Shown in pieces: positions 49,674 to 62,307 of a stretch of 64,000 nucleotides of DNA. Where the stretch lies: NCBI RefSeq assembly GCF_014851395.1, contig NW_024044459.1, positions 18,920,664 to 18,984,663 of the forward strand, given 5' to 3'. The position numbers and the translations under genes are program-made. Positions within the stretch are counted from its first letter, which is position 1. Each line of letters begins with the position of its first letter. This DNA is from Micropterus salmoides. Lineage: Eukaryota > Chordata > Actinopteri > Centrarchiformes > Centrarchidae. The notes under the pieces are model-generated. The model made no database searches, was not told the DNA's origin, and worked only from the letters and a program-made list of their open reading frames with translations.

Positions 49674-52600
49674 CGTGTTAATCTGTTCTTGTGGAACCGA
49701 AATCCAGACTCTCTTAAACTAACATCCATAATCCTCACTCGCTGCGGTCATACTTCATTAGTCCAAAAACATGACTAAAAACCAGTCGTCCTAGCTAAAA
49801 TATAGCACTGAGCAATGCCTGAGTCTCTGTGTTGACGTTTCAAGCTCAACCTGGATAAAATAAAAGAGGATACTTTTGCTCAGATCATTCCTCATTTATT
49901 GTAAAAACAATATGTCACTTTTGTCTTTAATAGAGTGCTGCCAACATGCAGCTCAGCCATACCTCATTCAGTGTTAAACAAAAGGTTTAATTTTTCTATT
50001 TTCTGGCCAAAATTGTTTCTTATCAAAGACGTGCCCTGCTGCGGAGATAGTGTTAGAAGTGATGAGTGTTATCTGCAGTGAAGCATTAAGGTTTGACATG
50101 TGTTATGCTGTGGACCTGTGTGACCAAATGGCCCACCTGTCTGATGAAACATCTGCTTCCCGTCTCATGCAGTAACATCTGTGAAGGAGAGAGATACTTT
50201 TGCTTGCTGCTATCTTTCATTTTGTTGACTTTCCTCTGTCCTCACTTAGATCTTTTTTTCCCACTTTCTGCTACTTCTCTCCTTCACAGAAACAATGAAT
50301 CAGTTTTCTGACTTTCTTCTTGTTTCAGAGTGTTTTCTTTCACACTGTTCATACTTCCATATGGTAAGAGTTCTATTCAGTGGAAACTGGGAAGGCTGTA
50401 ATTATAACCTCATGGTCTTTGTCAGTTATCATGCTTTGGCAGAAACGACAATGGTGACGAGTGCCATTTGAGAGCTGCTGGGTTAAGCGCTTCTGCAAAC
50501 AAAGAAGAAGAAGGAAGAGGAATACAGCTTCACTTGAGGAGAGGAGCCCTGAAAACCTCCAAAAAACCATTTATGTAAGAAAATGAAAGTGCAAGCAAAA
50601 ACAAATACTTTGGCAAATCTCTCGTTTTTCCATAATCCTTGTTAAATGTAAATACCTTCATCCATCTCTGTCTACGGTGCTTACATGCTGAAAGAGCAAG
50701 TCAAAACTGTTATGAATTTTCATGACAGAGAATTTATTGCCACTAAAGGTTAACTTTCCTCAACCGGGGATTTGGATTTCACATTGAATAACAAAGGCAG
50801 TGGGAAGCAAAGCCAAACGGGTGTCCATTCTGGTGAAGCAGGCGGACTGTGGAGCTGGATCTTTGTCTTCTATTCCGGGTGTGGGAGCCGAGGTTAAAGC
50901 CCTATTTAACCTGCACAACATGATCCTTCCTGTCTGAGTCTTTAAAAAAAATAAAAATCCTTTCATTCTCTTTCTCACATCCCTTCCTTCCATCACTCAT
51001 GTCTCTCAAACACACTTCTGGAGGGTACTTAGCCCAAGGCCTTAGGTAAAACGCAAAAGAAAGAAAAGGAGGAAACTTTGAAGACTTCCATCTTTCATGT
51101 GAGGAATTGTTTCTCATCCCAACATCAAAGAGAATGAAAGTAGCCACAGAGGACACATGAGCTGTCTCTGTCGAATCACAGGACCTTCAGGGTTTTGAAT
51201 CAAGGTGGCTACGCCGCTCATTTTTCGGGCCCCATTTGTGATCTTGGCAAAACTTTTCCAAACTTTCACAACGTGACCTTGAAAATTATCAAAGTGTTGC
51301 TAAAACCCACAGATTTCCTGCTTTAGTCTCATCGTGTTGGGGTTCTGACTACACAGTGACTTATAATCTTCTGGTTTCAACTTTTACCTCGCCCCCAGAC
51401 TGTCTCGCAAAGCATCCTGCGGTTCGACGCTTCTCTCAGTGGTTGAATTGATTTGAATTTCACACTGCCTCAGGCCTCAACATTCAGATATTAAACACAT
51501 AGCTCAGATACTCAGATATTTCTCGCTGTCAAAACAGCCTGGGTCGGCAACACTTACTTGTAAATCAGAAACATTGTAATCTGCTGTGACTGGAACTTGT
51601 GAATGCTCTCTCTCTGTCTGTCTGACACACATAGACAATCTTACACTCTTTTAATCTCTTCAGAAGCACCACTGACTTAAGCCCACAGAGCTTGCCTTTG
51701 TGTTGGTGTTGGGGAAACTTCAAAGGTAGTTAAACATCACAGAGAGGTTACGGAGAGGGCCCTAACCTCTGACTACGGGCTGTTACACAAAATGATAAAA
51801 ATCTTAATCAGACTTAACTGCACTCACTGACGTGTCACTTGTTGAAAGACAGAACAGTGGAGCTTGTAAACTGATGGAGTAGAAGAAAAGATGAAGGAGA
51901 GGAGCAGAAACTGTATAGTGTCTTACATCTACTCTGCCTTCACCAAACTTCTTATTTGCTTTCAGGGACTTGCTAGTTTTCATCTATTAGAAAGGACATT
52001 GCTGTTTCGATGACAGCAATTCATTAAATTCTATTTAATCTCCAGTTAGGATATAATCGCATTAAGTCTTGTGTATGTTTATGTTCGAGAGGCACTTGCA
52101 TTAATGGTGTTATTTAATATTAAAGCATTCATCAGACAATCCTGAGTCAGTGCACAGCATACTGATAAGCCAGTTAAGATATAATTAAACCCCTAATTAT
52201 ATCATTCTGCACCTCAGGTATTAACACCAATGTACTAACCTATCCACCTCCCTGCCTACAAACTGTAGTATTTAATGCTCACAGGAAATCAACCTAAATT
52301 ACATGTCCCTGGGAATATTTTTCATCAGATGTTTGATGCCGTAAATTGACACTTCTACTGTTTGTATTAATGGGTGGTAGACGTTGTTAAAAAGCACTGC
52401 CCAGCATGAATAAAACGGCTAAAATGAATCCAATTATTTCTGAATTTCACTGATACCCCTGACAGCGCAGATTTACTGAGAGTGTTGAAATCAATGCCAG
52501 TGTGGATTCTTCTATGGAGAAAACCTTTAGCCTGAACTCTGTTATGGCTTTTTTCAATACTGTTGACTCCTCTTAATTAGTGTTCAGTCTTGATGAGTCA

Positions 52601-54282
52601 CTGTTATAAAGATGGTGACCCACTCCAGTGTATTTGATCACGTTATGACTGCTGAAAATGTGTGGCAAGCTTCTGAACTCTATGGATGACTAAAGTGCTA
52701 TGTGCTGTAATTTATCCAGTTATAAATGCAGCCTTAGATGATCATTCAGAAATGTTTGAGTATACAGGCCGTACATAGTACCATTAGAGAACAAAGGCTC
52801 AGCTTGTATCTACTTGATGAGTCTCTCACTCATGGGTGTCATGAACGTGGCCATTTAAATTCACTTCAAAGTAGAATAATGACAGCTGAATGTGGGTTAG
52901 ACAAGCTTCAAAAGCACAAAAGGATGAGCTGCCGTGATATGAGATTCAGTCTCATGTGGCCAAAAAGACAAAGCAAAGCTTTTATATGAACCAGCAATGG
53001 CAAGAGGTCTGGACTGAAAAGCATAACCAAAACATAAAAATGAAAAAGTAAGCAGCAACTGTGTGTAGAAAACAAAAGCAGTCTAAGAGAACAATAAGCT
53101 AATCAGTGAAGGAAATTATGGCTTATGGGTTGACGTCAATCAGGGAAGTGCGTAATGCCGGGAAAACATCCAGTGCACTGTTTCTATTAAGACTCACAAT
53201 GAGCTGTGAATAATTCATCTGCCTCACAAAGGCCTATCACAATTTTTGGCCAGTAAGAAACACTGAACCAAAATCCTGTAGTTAATACAACAGTGAAGGT
53301 GTTATAATGACAGGAATATGACTTGTAGGATTAGTTTGCTTTTCTTGTCTTTGCTACAGTGCAGTCATCCTGCCTTAAAGGACCACGTCCCCAACTTTTA
53401 ACCTAAATCCTATCATCCCTCTTTATAGGCTTAACCTAAATACTATCATTCTACTGCAAGGACATATGAACCTACTAACATTACATTTCCCAAAGGGTTC
53501 ACCCTCATAGGTTCCTGAAAAACATTTTCAGCCAAATGCATCATCTGATATGTTAGTTCATGAAGCGTCTATTGCCTCAAATCTTGTCAGCTTACCTCTC
53601 AGGGAGGGTCATTTGAAAGAAGAGATAAGAAACCAAAATCAACAACCAAAGAATCCTTCTGTCTTTTTTACTCACCATTATAAGAAGAAATGCAGCTGTA
53701 AGGTGATATGTGATAGTTATATACTGACCACATTTGAACTACTAAAGGCTCTCTTGTTCCAGCTGGCACTAGTTGTTTGTTCTGGCTTAGTTTGCAGAGC
53801 TAATATAGGGATAAATCCGTGGTTAAACTAACCCTTCCAAACCACAGTTCTGCTCTTCATGTAGCTGGTTGGAGTAAGGCCATGGAAGTTGAATTCATCA
53901 AAACTGTGCATTATTAGAAAGTTTCCAAACAGAATTTAACTGTAAACAAAAAAAACTAGTTTCTCTGCTAGTACTGGATGTTTTTGACAGTTTTTTTTTT
54001 TACAGGTAACTAACATTCAAGATTGACATGGCATCCCCAATAATGATGGTGAAATGTTCCTTCAACTGCCTTCCAGAAAGTGAGATGAAGTGAAATGCTC
54101 AGGCTATCAAGACTTTGAAAAAAAAATAGCACTGCCTCACTGTGTGAACAGGGTCATACTCTCCCTCTATCATTCCGCCTTGGCACACAGGTGTCAGAGA
54201 GCTGCCTGCAGCTGAAAATAACCCTTGCAGAGCAGCTGTCTGACAGTTGGTATTACCATGAAATCCTGACATGAAGGGAAAT

Positions 54283-54328
54283 ATCTCTCAATAAGCTAAA
54301 GAAAATAATCTCTCAATAAGCTAAAGAA
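54283..54328. repeat. 25-bp tandem duplication
   Basis: ATCTCTCAATAAGCTAAAGAA occurs at 54,283-54,303 and again at 54,308-54,328 with AATA between. Confidence 0.95.
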
Positions 54329-55510
54329 GTTCTCTCTAATGGCAAAGAAATATCATCAAAATGCTACGATGCTGTTTTGGAAACGTGATGGTGGAAAAAA
54401 TATTGTGGTTCCTCAGATTTTAATTCACAAATCAAGTTTCTGTTTATCAAGATGTAAACACTGCATTATCTTCAATCAATTGACACTTGTGAAAACTCAC
54501 CCTGTGAATCCTAATGACTATGAAAAAATAAAACCATCTCACCAGACAACTATGTCTCCTAGAAATTACATTTTGTAATACTGATTTGCTTTACCAGTTA
54601 CATCGTGGTAACAAAGGCAATTGCTACCTGGATTATGCTCACAGGCAATGTATTTTCTAGTGTAGCAAGGGCTAAATATACATTCCACACACAAGTCACT
54701 GGGAGGTGGTCGGGGTGGTTTATGGGTTTTGGTTAAATGTTAACAAAACTGTCTTGTGCTTTAAGTCACCAACTACTTTTTCACTATTTAACCAAAACAA
54801 TTTCTACGAGCAGATATTTTAGGAAAACAAATTAAATACCTTGCCAGAGAACGTTTTGCTGAAGTGTTCAATATCAATATTTTGCCTCGTTATGTTGAAA
54901 AATGTAATCCCAGTGTTTTCCTCTAACTGTATTTGCAGTTGCATGTAATTCAATCTTACATTTTTAGGAGACAGGTCTACACCAGATGCACTTTTTGATA
55001 TTCAGCCCAACACTTATTTCAGTGAGATTAGTTGAGTTAGCTGGGTTAACACAAAATACAGAACGTAGGGTTCAGGGTTAAAACTGTGTATGAAAACAAA
55101 TGACTGAGAGGGATAGAGAGAAACATTGTGGTTCCGCTACAATATCTCACTACATCTTACATCCTCTCTTATTCCCGTTTCTTCCATTTTGTTTGTTCAA
55201 TTCTGTCAATCAGCCAGTTTGTCTACCTTCCATCTCCCTAAGAACCTTCTCTATTACATTATTGTCCTGTTCTGTTTAATAAATCTTTATCATGTGTGTT
55301 CCTTTTCTCCCTCTCACCTTCTCCCCTCTCTCATTTCCCATGTCTCTTCCCCTGTAGTCTCTCTCCATCCCTCTTTCCTTGCACCTCTCCCCTCTCCCTC
55401 TACCCTGGATAGCTGCTGTAATGAACCCATAAATTGGAGCAACACAGCGGTGGCTACAGGTCGGGTGGGTGGATGTGGGGGTTGAGCCTGACAGAGAGAG
55501 GGAGAGGTAG

Positions 55511-55515
<5 letters not shown>

Positions 55516-55544
<29 letters not shown>
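55516..55544. repeat. 29-base G homopolymer
   Basis: An uninterrupted run of 29 G on the plus strand, inside a longer purine-rich tract (about 55,490-55,680). It lies in the last sema6d intron, so the sense strand has C29. Confidence 0.9.
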
Positions 55545-55546
<2 letters not shown>

Positions 55547-58500
55547 AGGATTCATTCCTGCAGACAGGGGAAGAGATATGACTCCAGTTGGAGAAGAGAC
55601 AGACTATAAGGGGAGAGACAGAGGAGGGGTGGGTGCAGAGATGGAGGAGGAAGAGAGACAGAGAGATGCAGGGGGAGGGTAAATGGGGGAGAAGACATCA
55701 TAATTTGGTTCAGGAATTAATTTGCACTAGGTAAGGTATAGCCTTGGAACATGCCATCCCAGTCAGATGAGAGGTCCTGTGGAAGGGAGACTGATCACAA
55801 TGGCAGCAGATGGTGAAAAGTGGCGGGGCTGGTGGATTTCGGGGGGCAGGGTGAGCGATGGGAGGCAAGGGGAGAGGTGTATGGTAGGGTTACGGGAGTG
55901 GAAGAAAATATAACAAAGACAGATGAGGTCCACACAGACATATAGACAGACAAACACCAAGCTCAAATGTACTGTGAAATACAAGCGGCCACCTGGTAAC
56001 AGCGAGGGCCCCACTGGAATGCCGTATAATGATGCTGTTGGGTGCTAAATATCATCAGTGTGTGAATACTCATCACTTTGCAGCATTTCTAATTACTCTG
56101 GTGGTGTCGGGCTAATACATATTGGCAGCACTGTAATATTCATTAGCAGATAAGATTCCACAATGTCTCAACTGCAAATGAAAAAGTTGGGGAGTAATTG
56201 TAATGTCTTTTAAATCACAAACAAGCTTGCAAACGACTTTGGAGATGAGCTAATACATTTTCACTCAAGCATAAACTTTTTTCACTTAATTTGAGAGATT
56301 GATGGTATGGTTAAATGGTGATCCCGTATTTCTTCTGTAAAATGGGCTGCATGAATTTATCTCTGAGGCATTAAAAATGCAGATAAAGTGACTCATTTGC
56401 TGAGTTTCTGACTCCATAATCATTTCTCATATATTGATTCCATTTTCAGTTTCACATATGCAGTTTGTTAAGTTTTCACAGTACAGTTGACACCTGAAGC
56501 CAATAATACTGAAGGCGACAGGAAGGAAGAGGTGGCAGGATGGGTGGAGCGGGAAATGAATACTGTTGACTGTAGTGCTCAATTTGCCATGCTGAAAAGC
56601 ATTAAGCTGCATGGAGGCAAAACTGTGCTTAATACCATCAAAGCAATCAAGGCAGGAAAAGGGCAAATATATAAATAGCAAAAAAAGATGCAGTCTCAGA
56701 CCAAGCCATGCAAAATACCAAGAACTGCTCACAAGAAACCAACACAAGAAAACAATTCTCATCAGAGCTGACTTATATAGAAAAGGCAAAAGAAAAGAAT
56801 GTTGAGCTGAAATTGAAATAGAAATGATAAATATTGAAACAAGCTGCAAAGGTGTCTTGTAAAAATGATAATAACAATGACTATACAGAAAAAAACAGCA
56901 GGAAGCTTTATTTTGAAATGTGAAGCCCTGTTGCAGTTACCTGAGCACGTAAACCCCCTCCCTCCCCCAAAAGGAAAAGATTCCTAGAACTTTTTGAAAG
57001 ATGGGTTTTGTCTTTTCTTGTGTGTGATTCTACAGCAAGTACAGCATTCCTCAACAGTCCTTGTGAGGCTTAAGTAATATTACTCCTGCTCAGGTAAAAG
57101 CAACAAGGGGAGCGACAGCATGTTGTGATACTGGCTGTAGGCATGCTGTCTGAAGTCTCTGCCACCATTGTGCTTGGATCGACCCACTAGTGCCTTACTG
57201 CTTCCAGCTGACATTCTGCAGTCACTGCCTCTGTTTACTCTACAGACAAGAGATTCTGGAGTTATATATTGTGACAGACTGAACTTCCTTGTTTTAGTGT
57301 TTGTAATTATGAGAGACGGAATGTTTTTAGCTAGCCCCAGTTTGTGCATGACATGTAACATCACATTTGTGCCACATCACTATCTGTCTGATATTACAAA
57401 CATATATACATCTCACTCATACCTGTCTACACTATTCTAAAGGTATTTCCAAAATCCTCAAAGACTCCTTTAACCATCTGGATGAAAATATTTTGTCTGT
57501 TACAATATAAAAAAAAAAAAAATCTTTAATCTGTTTCTTTGGTTGCAAATCAACCAGGTAGCCAAAAATGACATATGTCCTTGCTTTTGGCAAAATACAA
57601 AGCATTTATTCCGTATGACAATATAAAATATTAACATCAATATATACCAATGTAACTGATAATAAATTTTTCAAATTTTAGTTCACATTAAGCGAAGAGC
57701 TGTGATGTTTTATTTTCCAGTTTGGATTTGGATTAAGAAAAAGAGGCGCAACTTGAGAAATGGTTTGCAAAATCCTTGTTATGGTGCAACACGACTTTTT
57801 AAATTCAGATAATTCGAAGAGTCTTCTTCTGGAAGTACATTCAGAACAACTCAAGTGATGTTAATTGGCCTTCTGGCTTTCTTAAAGATCGCTCAGTATT
57901 TATTTTTATTCAGATAGTTGTATGGCGCTATGACTGAAATGTAATGTTAATACATTAGAGTCTAGTTCTTAGCATTAAAAGACACACTGCGGCACATTTA
58001 TTTTTACTTCAAACTTCAAAATCTCTTTAGTCTTAGCTCATCAGCTTCTCTGCTTTTCTTTCTGCCTCTTTGTTTATATACAGTATGTCTAGAGAAAGTC
58101 CCTTCTATGCTAGCACTCATGATAAATCCCCATTATTTTTATCAGTATCTTTTCAAGGCCGTGCTGAAGCTGCCTCTAATAGCATGAACTATGTAATGTA
58201 GACAGGACATGCTGCATGTTGTTTAAATGTGATCTGTAATAGGTCTGTTTTATTAAGAGATAAAAACAAGGATCAGCAGCACTGCAGTGACCCCCCCCCT
58301 CCAATGTGTGTCGTCCCTCTCGTCTCCTTCCCTTCTCCTTTTCTCTCTGTCTCATTTATCCTTGAGGCGGTGCAGCATTAGTCAGGTTGTTAACACAGGA
58401 GAAAAGGGCGTTCAATGTCATGTCACTGTGTCGCAAAGCATGAAAGAGCCGGGGACCAGGCCATCTTCTCGAGGAAATAAATACATTGCCATCTTCCTTT

Positions 58501-58882
58501 TCAGAGTGTAATGGTCTGGATATTACATCTCCTGTGGGACATTACAGGCCACGGATTATAAATCTATCCTACAGAGTGTGCGTATGAGTGTTTGTGTGTG
58601 CATACGTGTTTCTCAAAGAGCGCAGAATGTGTATGTGTCTGCATATGTATGTACTGTGTGTTTGCCTACATTTCTGTGGGGGGTTTACGTGCAGATTGTG
58701 AGGCAATTTGGTACCTACAGAGAAACTGCTCTACTATCTCTACGCCTCATCAGCTGGAAGCAGCCAGGCAGCCGTAAATCTCAATTACACAGACCCCTCC
58801 CTTACCTTCCCCTCCCTCCCCTCCCTTGCCACAGGTGACAATGGACCAAATTGACTGCTCACTGTTGTGTTCCAAGGCTTAC

Positions 58883-59071
58883 CATTGGCTTCGGGCTGAG
58901 TCTGAGAGGGGACAGCTACGTAGGGGTCCTCCCCTTTGTCTGAGCTCATGGGGGGGTCCTTCCGCTCCACCATGCGGCCCCGCCCTGGGGGGCCCTCGGC
59001 GGCCTCGGTGGCCTCGGGTAGGGCCGAGGTGGGGAGTGAGAGGGTATGGTGATGGTGGTGGTGATGGTGGC
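58883..59071 (-). CDS. sema6d: sema6d extracellular linker exon, His-rich, 189 bp
   Basis: This is an internal exon of 63 codons, phase 1 at both ends. The acceptor reads GTGTTGTGTCCGGCAG above 59,071 and the donor is ATG|GTAAGC at 58,883/58,882. It joins in frame to the microexon (AAC G|GC, Gly) and to the terminal exon (AAT G|GT, giving EANGVIRESYQKG). The encoded segment starts with Gly and eight histidines, continues TLSLPTSALPEATEAAEG, and is otherwise acidic, proline-rich and apparently disordered. It has no cysteines and no NxS/T glycosylation site that I can see. Its position between the ...TFVALNG and GVIRESY motifs corresponds to the variable juxtamembrane linker that is alternatively spliced in mammalian SEMA6D. 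The residues themselves do not resemble the mammalian linker as I remember it. Skipping the exon would keep the frame. The open frame continues past the donor, so the donor rests on the splice consensus and on the perfect phase match. Confidence 0.82.
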
Positions 59072-59152
59072 CTGCCGGACACAACACAGGTTAACTGACG
59101 CTCGGGGCAGACAGGGACAGGCTTCAGCACATATGAGCACAGGCCAGAAGGG

Positions 59153-59154
<2 letters not shown>

Positions 59155-59193
<39 letters not shown>
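59155..59193. repeat. (CA)n microsatellite, (UG)n in the sema6d sense RNA
   Basis: A CA run of 39 bases. It lies 84 bases upstream of the linker-exon acceptor in the direction of transcription. Confidence 0.95.
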
Positions 59194-59195
<2 letters not shown>

Positions 59196-60491
59196 AATCT
59201 ATCTATTCTGCTTGAAGCATACACACAGACATAGATACACTCACACACACAAGGACAGCTGCTGGGCTGTGTGAGGCAACAAAGTGTTTCTCCAGGGGCC
59301 AGGGGCAACTCATTAGCAAATGTGTGTTTGTGTGTGTTTCTCAGGAAAGACGTGTCCTTTCTTTTTTTTCTCTCACTCCCTCCCCTCCTGTTCTGACTGA
59401 CATGTCAAAGCTCCATTGGGTCTGTCAGTGCAGAACAATGGTATTTCTCAATCACCATGGGGTGCCTAACTTTGATATGAAGGACAAGAGACAAACTTTC
59501 TTTCCATCGCTCCTGTCGAGGAGTCTGCCTGTAACTTTTCTTCAACCGTAAAGCGCTTTTAACTCCGTTCGTGCTCTTCCTCGCTACCTTTCTCAAGTTT
59601 TCTGTTACTTCAGATCTAACTTTTTAACCAATTCATTTTGAGGTGCATCCTCAAATAGACCCCAAATAGCTGATTAAAGTAAATAATCGATTAACTGAGA
59701 AAAAAATTGGAAGATGAATCAACAAAAAAAACATTGCAGACCTAGTTCTTTTTTCTCCCACTTTTCCCTCCTTTCTTTATTTTAAACCAAAGATCTGCAA
59801 AGATATTTCACATCTGCACCGCCAGTAATCTTTATTTAGCAAAGCCACATGGCTAGATCAATCATCAGAAAAATGTCATTAAAAGTTAATGAATTTTCTC
59901 TGATCTGACTCTTCTCTGTAATTAAATTCCTTAATGGCTAAATGAACTACTGGCCAACAGTTGAAGAGGGTATCGTAACACCGCCACGAAGTTACACTGA
60001 TGATGAGACTTTAACAAGAATAGCACACACGGGGTGTCTCTGTGGAAATGAATGCACTGTAAGTGCTCCAACACCTTGAAGTTTGACATTATTTGACAAT
60101 TGCAATAAAGTACTCTTTCATTTGTGGTTGATGGATCATATCTATCTCCTCTCCATCTATCACCGCCACTGCTCAAACAATGAGTGAGTTTCCCTGCATC
60201 CTCCTGTCTCAGTTTTTTTCTTTCATACGCAGAATTTGTGCATAAGCTTTGTCTAACTGTTTATTTTTGAACCATGCTAATCACATTACCATCCCACATG
60301 CTTACACTTAAGCCACCCTACACAATTTTGCACAAGCTATATATTGTATTTAATATAATGTATTTAAGCCACACGGTTAAGAAAAAAATCCACCCTATGA
60401 AGAGTGACAACACTTTTATCAGCAGCCTCTGTGGAGCTCAACCCCCAATTCCCATTTTGACGCGCTCTCTCCACGGAGGAGGTGACAGCAC

Positions 60492-60501
<10 letters not shown>

Positions 60502-60541
<40 letters not shown>
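60502..60541. repeat. (GT)20 microsatellite
   Basis: A GT run of about 40 bases inside a sema6d intron, reading (CA)n in the sense RNA. Confidence 0.95.
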
Positions 60542-60546
<5 letters not shown>

Positions 60547-61073
60547 AGATGTGCGAGTGCCTTTTCAATATGTGTTTATGCCTGCGTTTGAAGAGGGGGA
60601 GGCATTCCTGGGGACTAACGTTGATGCTACTGGTAGACTACGCACAGCAGACACCCACACACAACACCACCCAGAGCCTCCTCCTCCGTGTGGCAATCAT
60701 TAAAATGATTTATTTAACTATTGGCCCAAGGCTGAGAGATTAGTGTGACAGGCCTATTTTATAATTCATTCCCCCACCGCCAGGGGAAGTGCAATTCAGG
60801 CAGATGACACACATAGTGAGAGAGCTTGGAGCCTCAGAACTCCTCCACGGATCAGGAAAAAAAAATCCCTAAACTGCCGACTGATGCACATCCCTCTCTT
60901 TCTACAGATTAAAAGAGAGGTGAGGATGTCTAGTCTGGGATAGAGGAGAATGGAAAGGGGGGCATTTATTTATCTTCAAATCCATATCAACCACTGATAG
61001 ATAGACGGAGAGGCTGGGGCAATGGCTGAGACTTTGTTTGAGGTGTTGTAAACTGGGTGTTGTCTGTGTGTAT

Positions 61074-61251
61074 GTGTGTGTGTAAGTGTGTGTGTGTGTG
61101 TGTTTATTTGTGTGCCTGGAAACACATAGTCAAGTCTGTGGGAGCATATTCAGCACTATAGGGGTGCACGCCAACACAGATGCTTATTCTGACCCTGGAT
61201 CTCTAAAAGGAGGGAGAATCACAGTGGGGGTAGAGTCACAGGAAGCGAGAA

Positions 61252-61281
<30 letters not shown>
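61074..61281. repeat. Short (GT)n and (GA)n tracts
   Basis: Interrupted (GT)n at about 61,074-61,102 and (GA)n at 61,255-61,281. Confidence 0.88.
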
Positions 61282-61292
<11 letters not shown>

Positions 61293-62307
61293 GAGTTGAG
61301 CTTTTTGGAACTACTTCAAAATATCTATTCTTGTCAGTCTGTATGGATCTGACTGTTTTGATCTGGCAGCTGCGAGGTATGGGTTTGTGAGAGAGAGAGA
61401 TTCACTGAAAACCAAACTAATGTGTCCTCCGATTCGATAAAAATAAGGTGGATGTGAGTGTAGCTGTGGGTCATAATTCTTTAAAAAGATTTGAGTGATG
61501 AAAACATTATCAGCCTGCAGTGCAGTGGGATTGTGATGTTGCAGTGTGTGATTGGGTAAGTGAGCCTATTTGCAGGAAGAACCTAGCTCTAGAAACGTGT
61601 GTGCATGTACAGTATGTCTCTGCATTTTATACATTTTTTAATTCAAGTGCGTCTTTGAGTGTCTTCACTTGCCATTGGCAGAAACATATCTGATCTTCTC
61701 TTACTCTAAACAGGCGATTTTAATCTCTCTTTCTCTCTTTCTCTCTCTCCCTCTGTCGACACATGCCCTGTTTAATGTGCACGCTGAGGCATTTCTTCAC
61801 CTTAAACCACCAACAACCAGATCCATCCAATTAGCAAAGCAAAGGTCAGGGCTAATCGATGATATTGCACAGGGGATGAAGAAGAAGGGGCAGTGGGAAC
61901 AAGGAGGTGAAGGAGGCATAATAGAAGTAATAGAATCAGAATCAGCATTAAAGATTTTTAATTCTATGTTTCTGATTCTAATCCTACGTACTTTATTCTA
62001 AACACAAAAGGGGCTGGTTGAGGGTAAATACTACGAGAAGTGGAATTGACCGACCGTGCTGTAATGTTTCATTACCTTCGTAAGTGGAAGGAATGTCTAT
62101 CAAAAAGAAGGAATGAAATGAATTCAGTTAAAACCTGAGTCATTAATAACCCGTCTTTACACATGGGGGAGGAGTTTTCATTTCCTTGAGAGGGGATGAT
62201 TGATTGACTAGATGAAGAGGTGTGGCTGAAGTTAAAGAGTCAGGGGAGATGAAATGCAGCTCCTGTCTTTAATTTGATTGCCTCTGCAGTGTATGTAGGA
62301 TACTTAC

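Larger units (their letters stand above)
47705..58882 (-). other. sema6d: sema6d intron between linker exon and terminal exon (11.2 kb)
   Basis: This intron has GT at 58,882-58,881 and AG at 47,706-47,705 on the minus strand. It contains a 25-bp tandem duplication (54,283-54,328), a 29-base G homopolymer (55,516-55,544), an unidentified open frame (49,374-49,673) and two CNE-like stretches (about 56,040-56,180 and 58,375-58,570). I found no further exon with matching phase, although a short alternative exon could have been missed. Confidence 0.7.
59072..62307 (-). other. sema6d: sema6d intron between microexon and linker exon (3.2 kb)
   Basis: The donor GTAAGTA is at 62,307 and the acceptor CAG is at 59,074-59,072. 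On the plus strand it holds (CA)n at 59,155-59,193, (GT)n at 60,502-60,541 and (GA)n at 61,255-61,281, plus a CNE-like block at 60,690-60,800. I saw no additional exon. Confidence 0.7.

Noticed and set aside
55314..55682. Pro-rich and Gly-rich frames around the G29 run
   Set aside because: Translation of the homopolymer and purine-rich tract.
57080..57364. 94-codon minus frame as an extra sema6d exon
   Set aside because: No acceptor/donor pair gives phase 1-1, and the sequence does not resemble any semaphorin segment.
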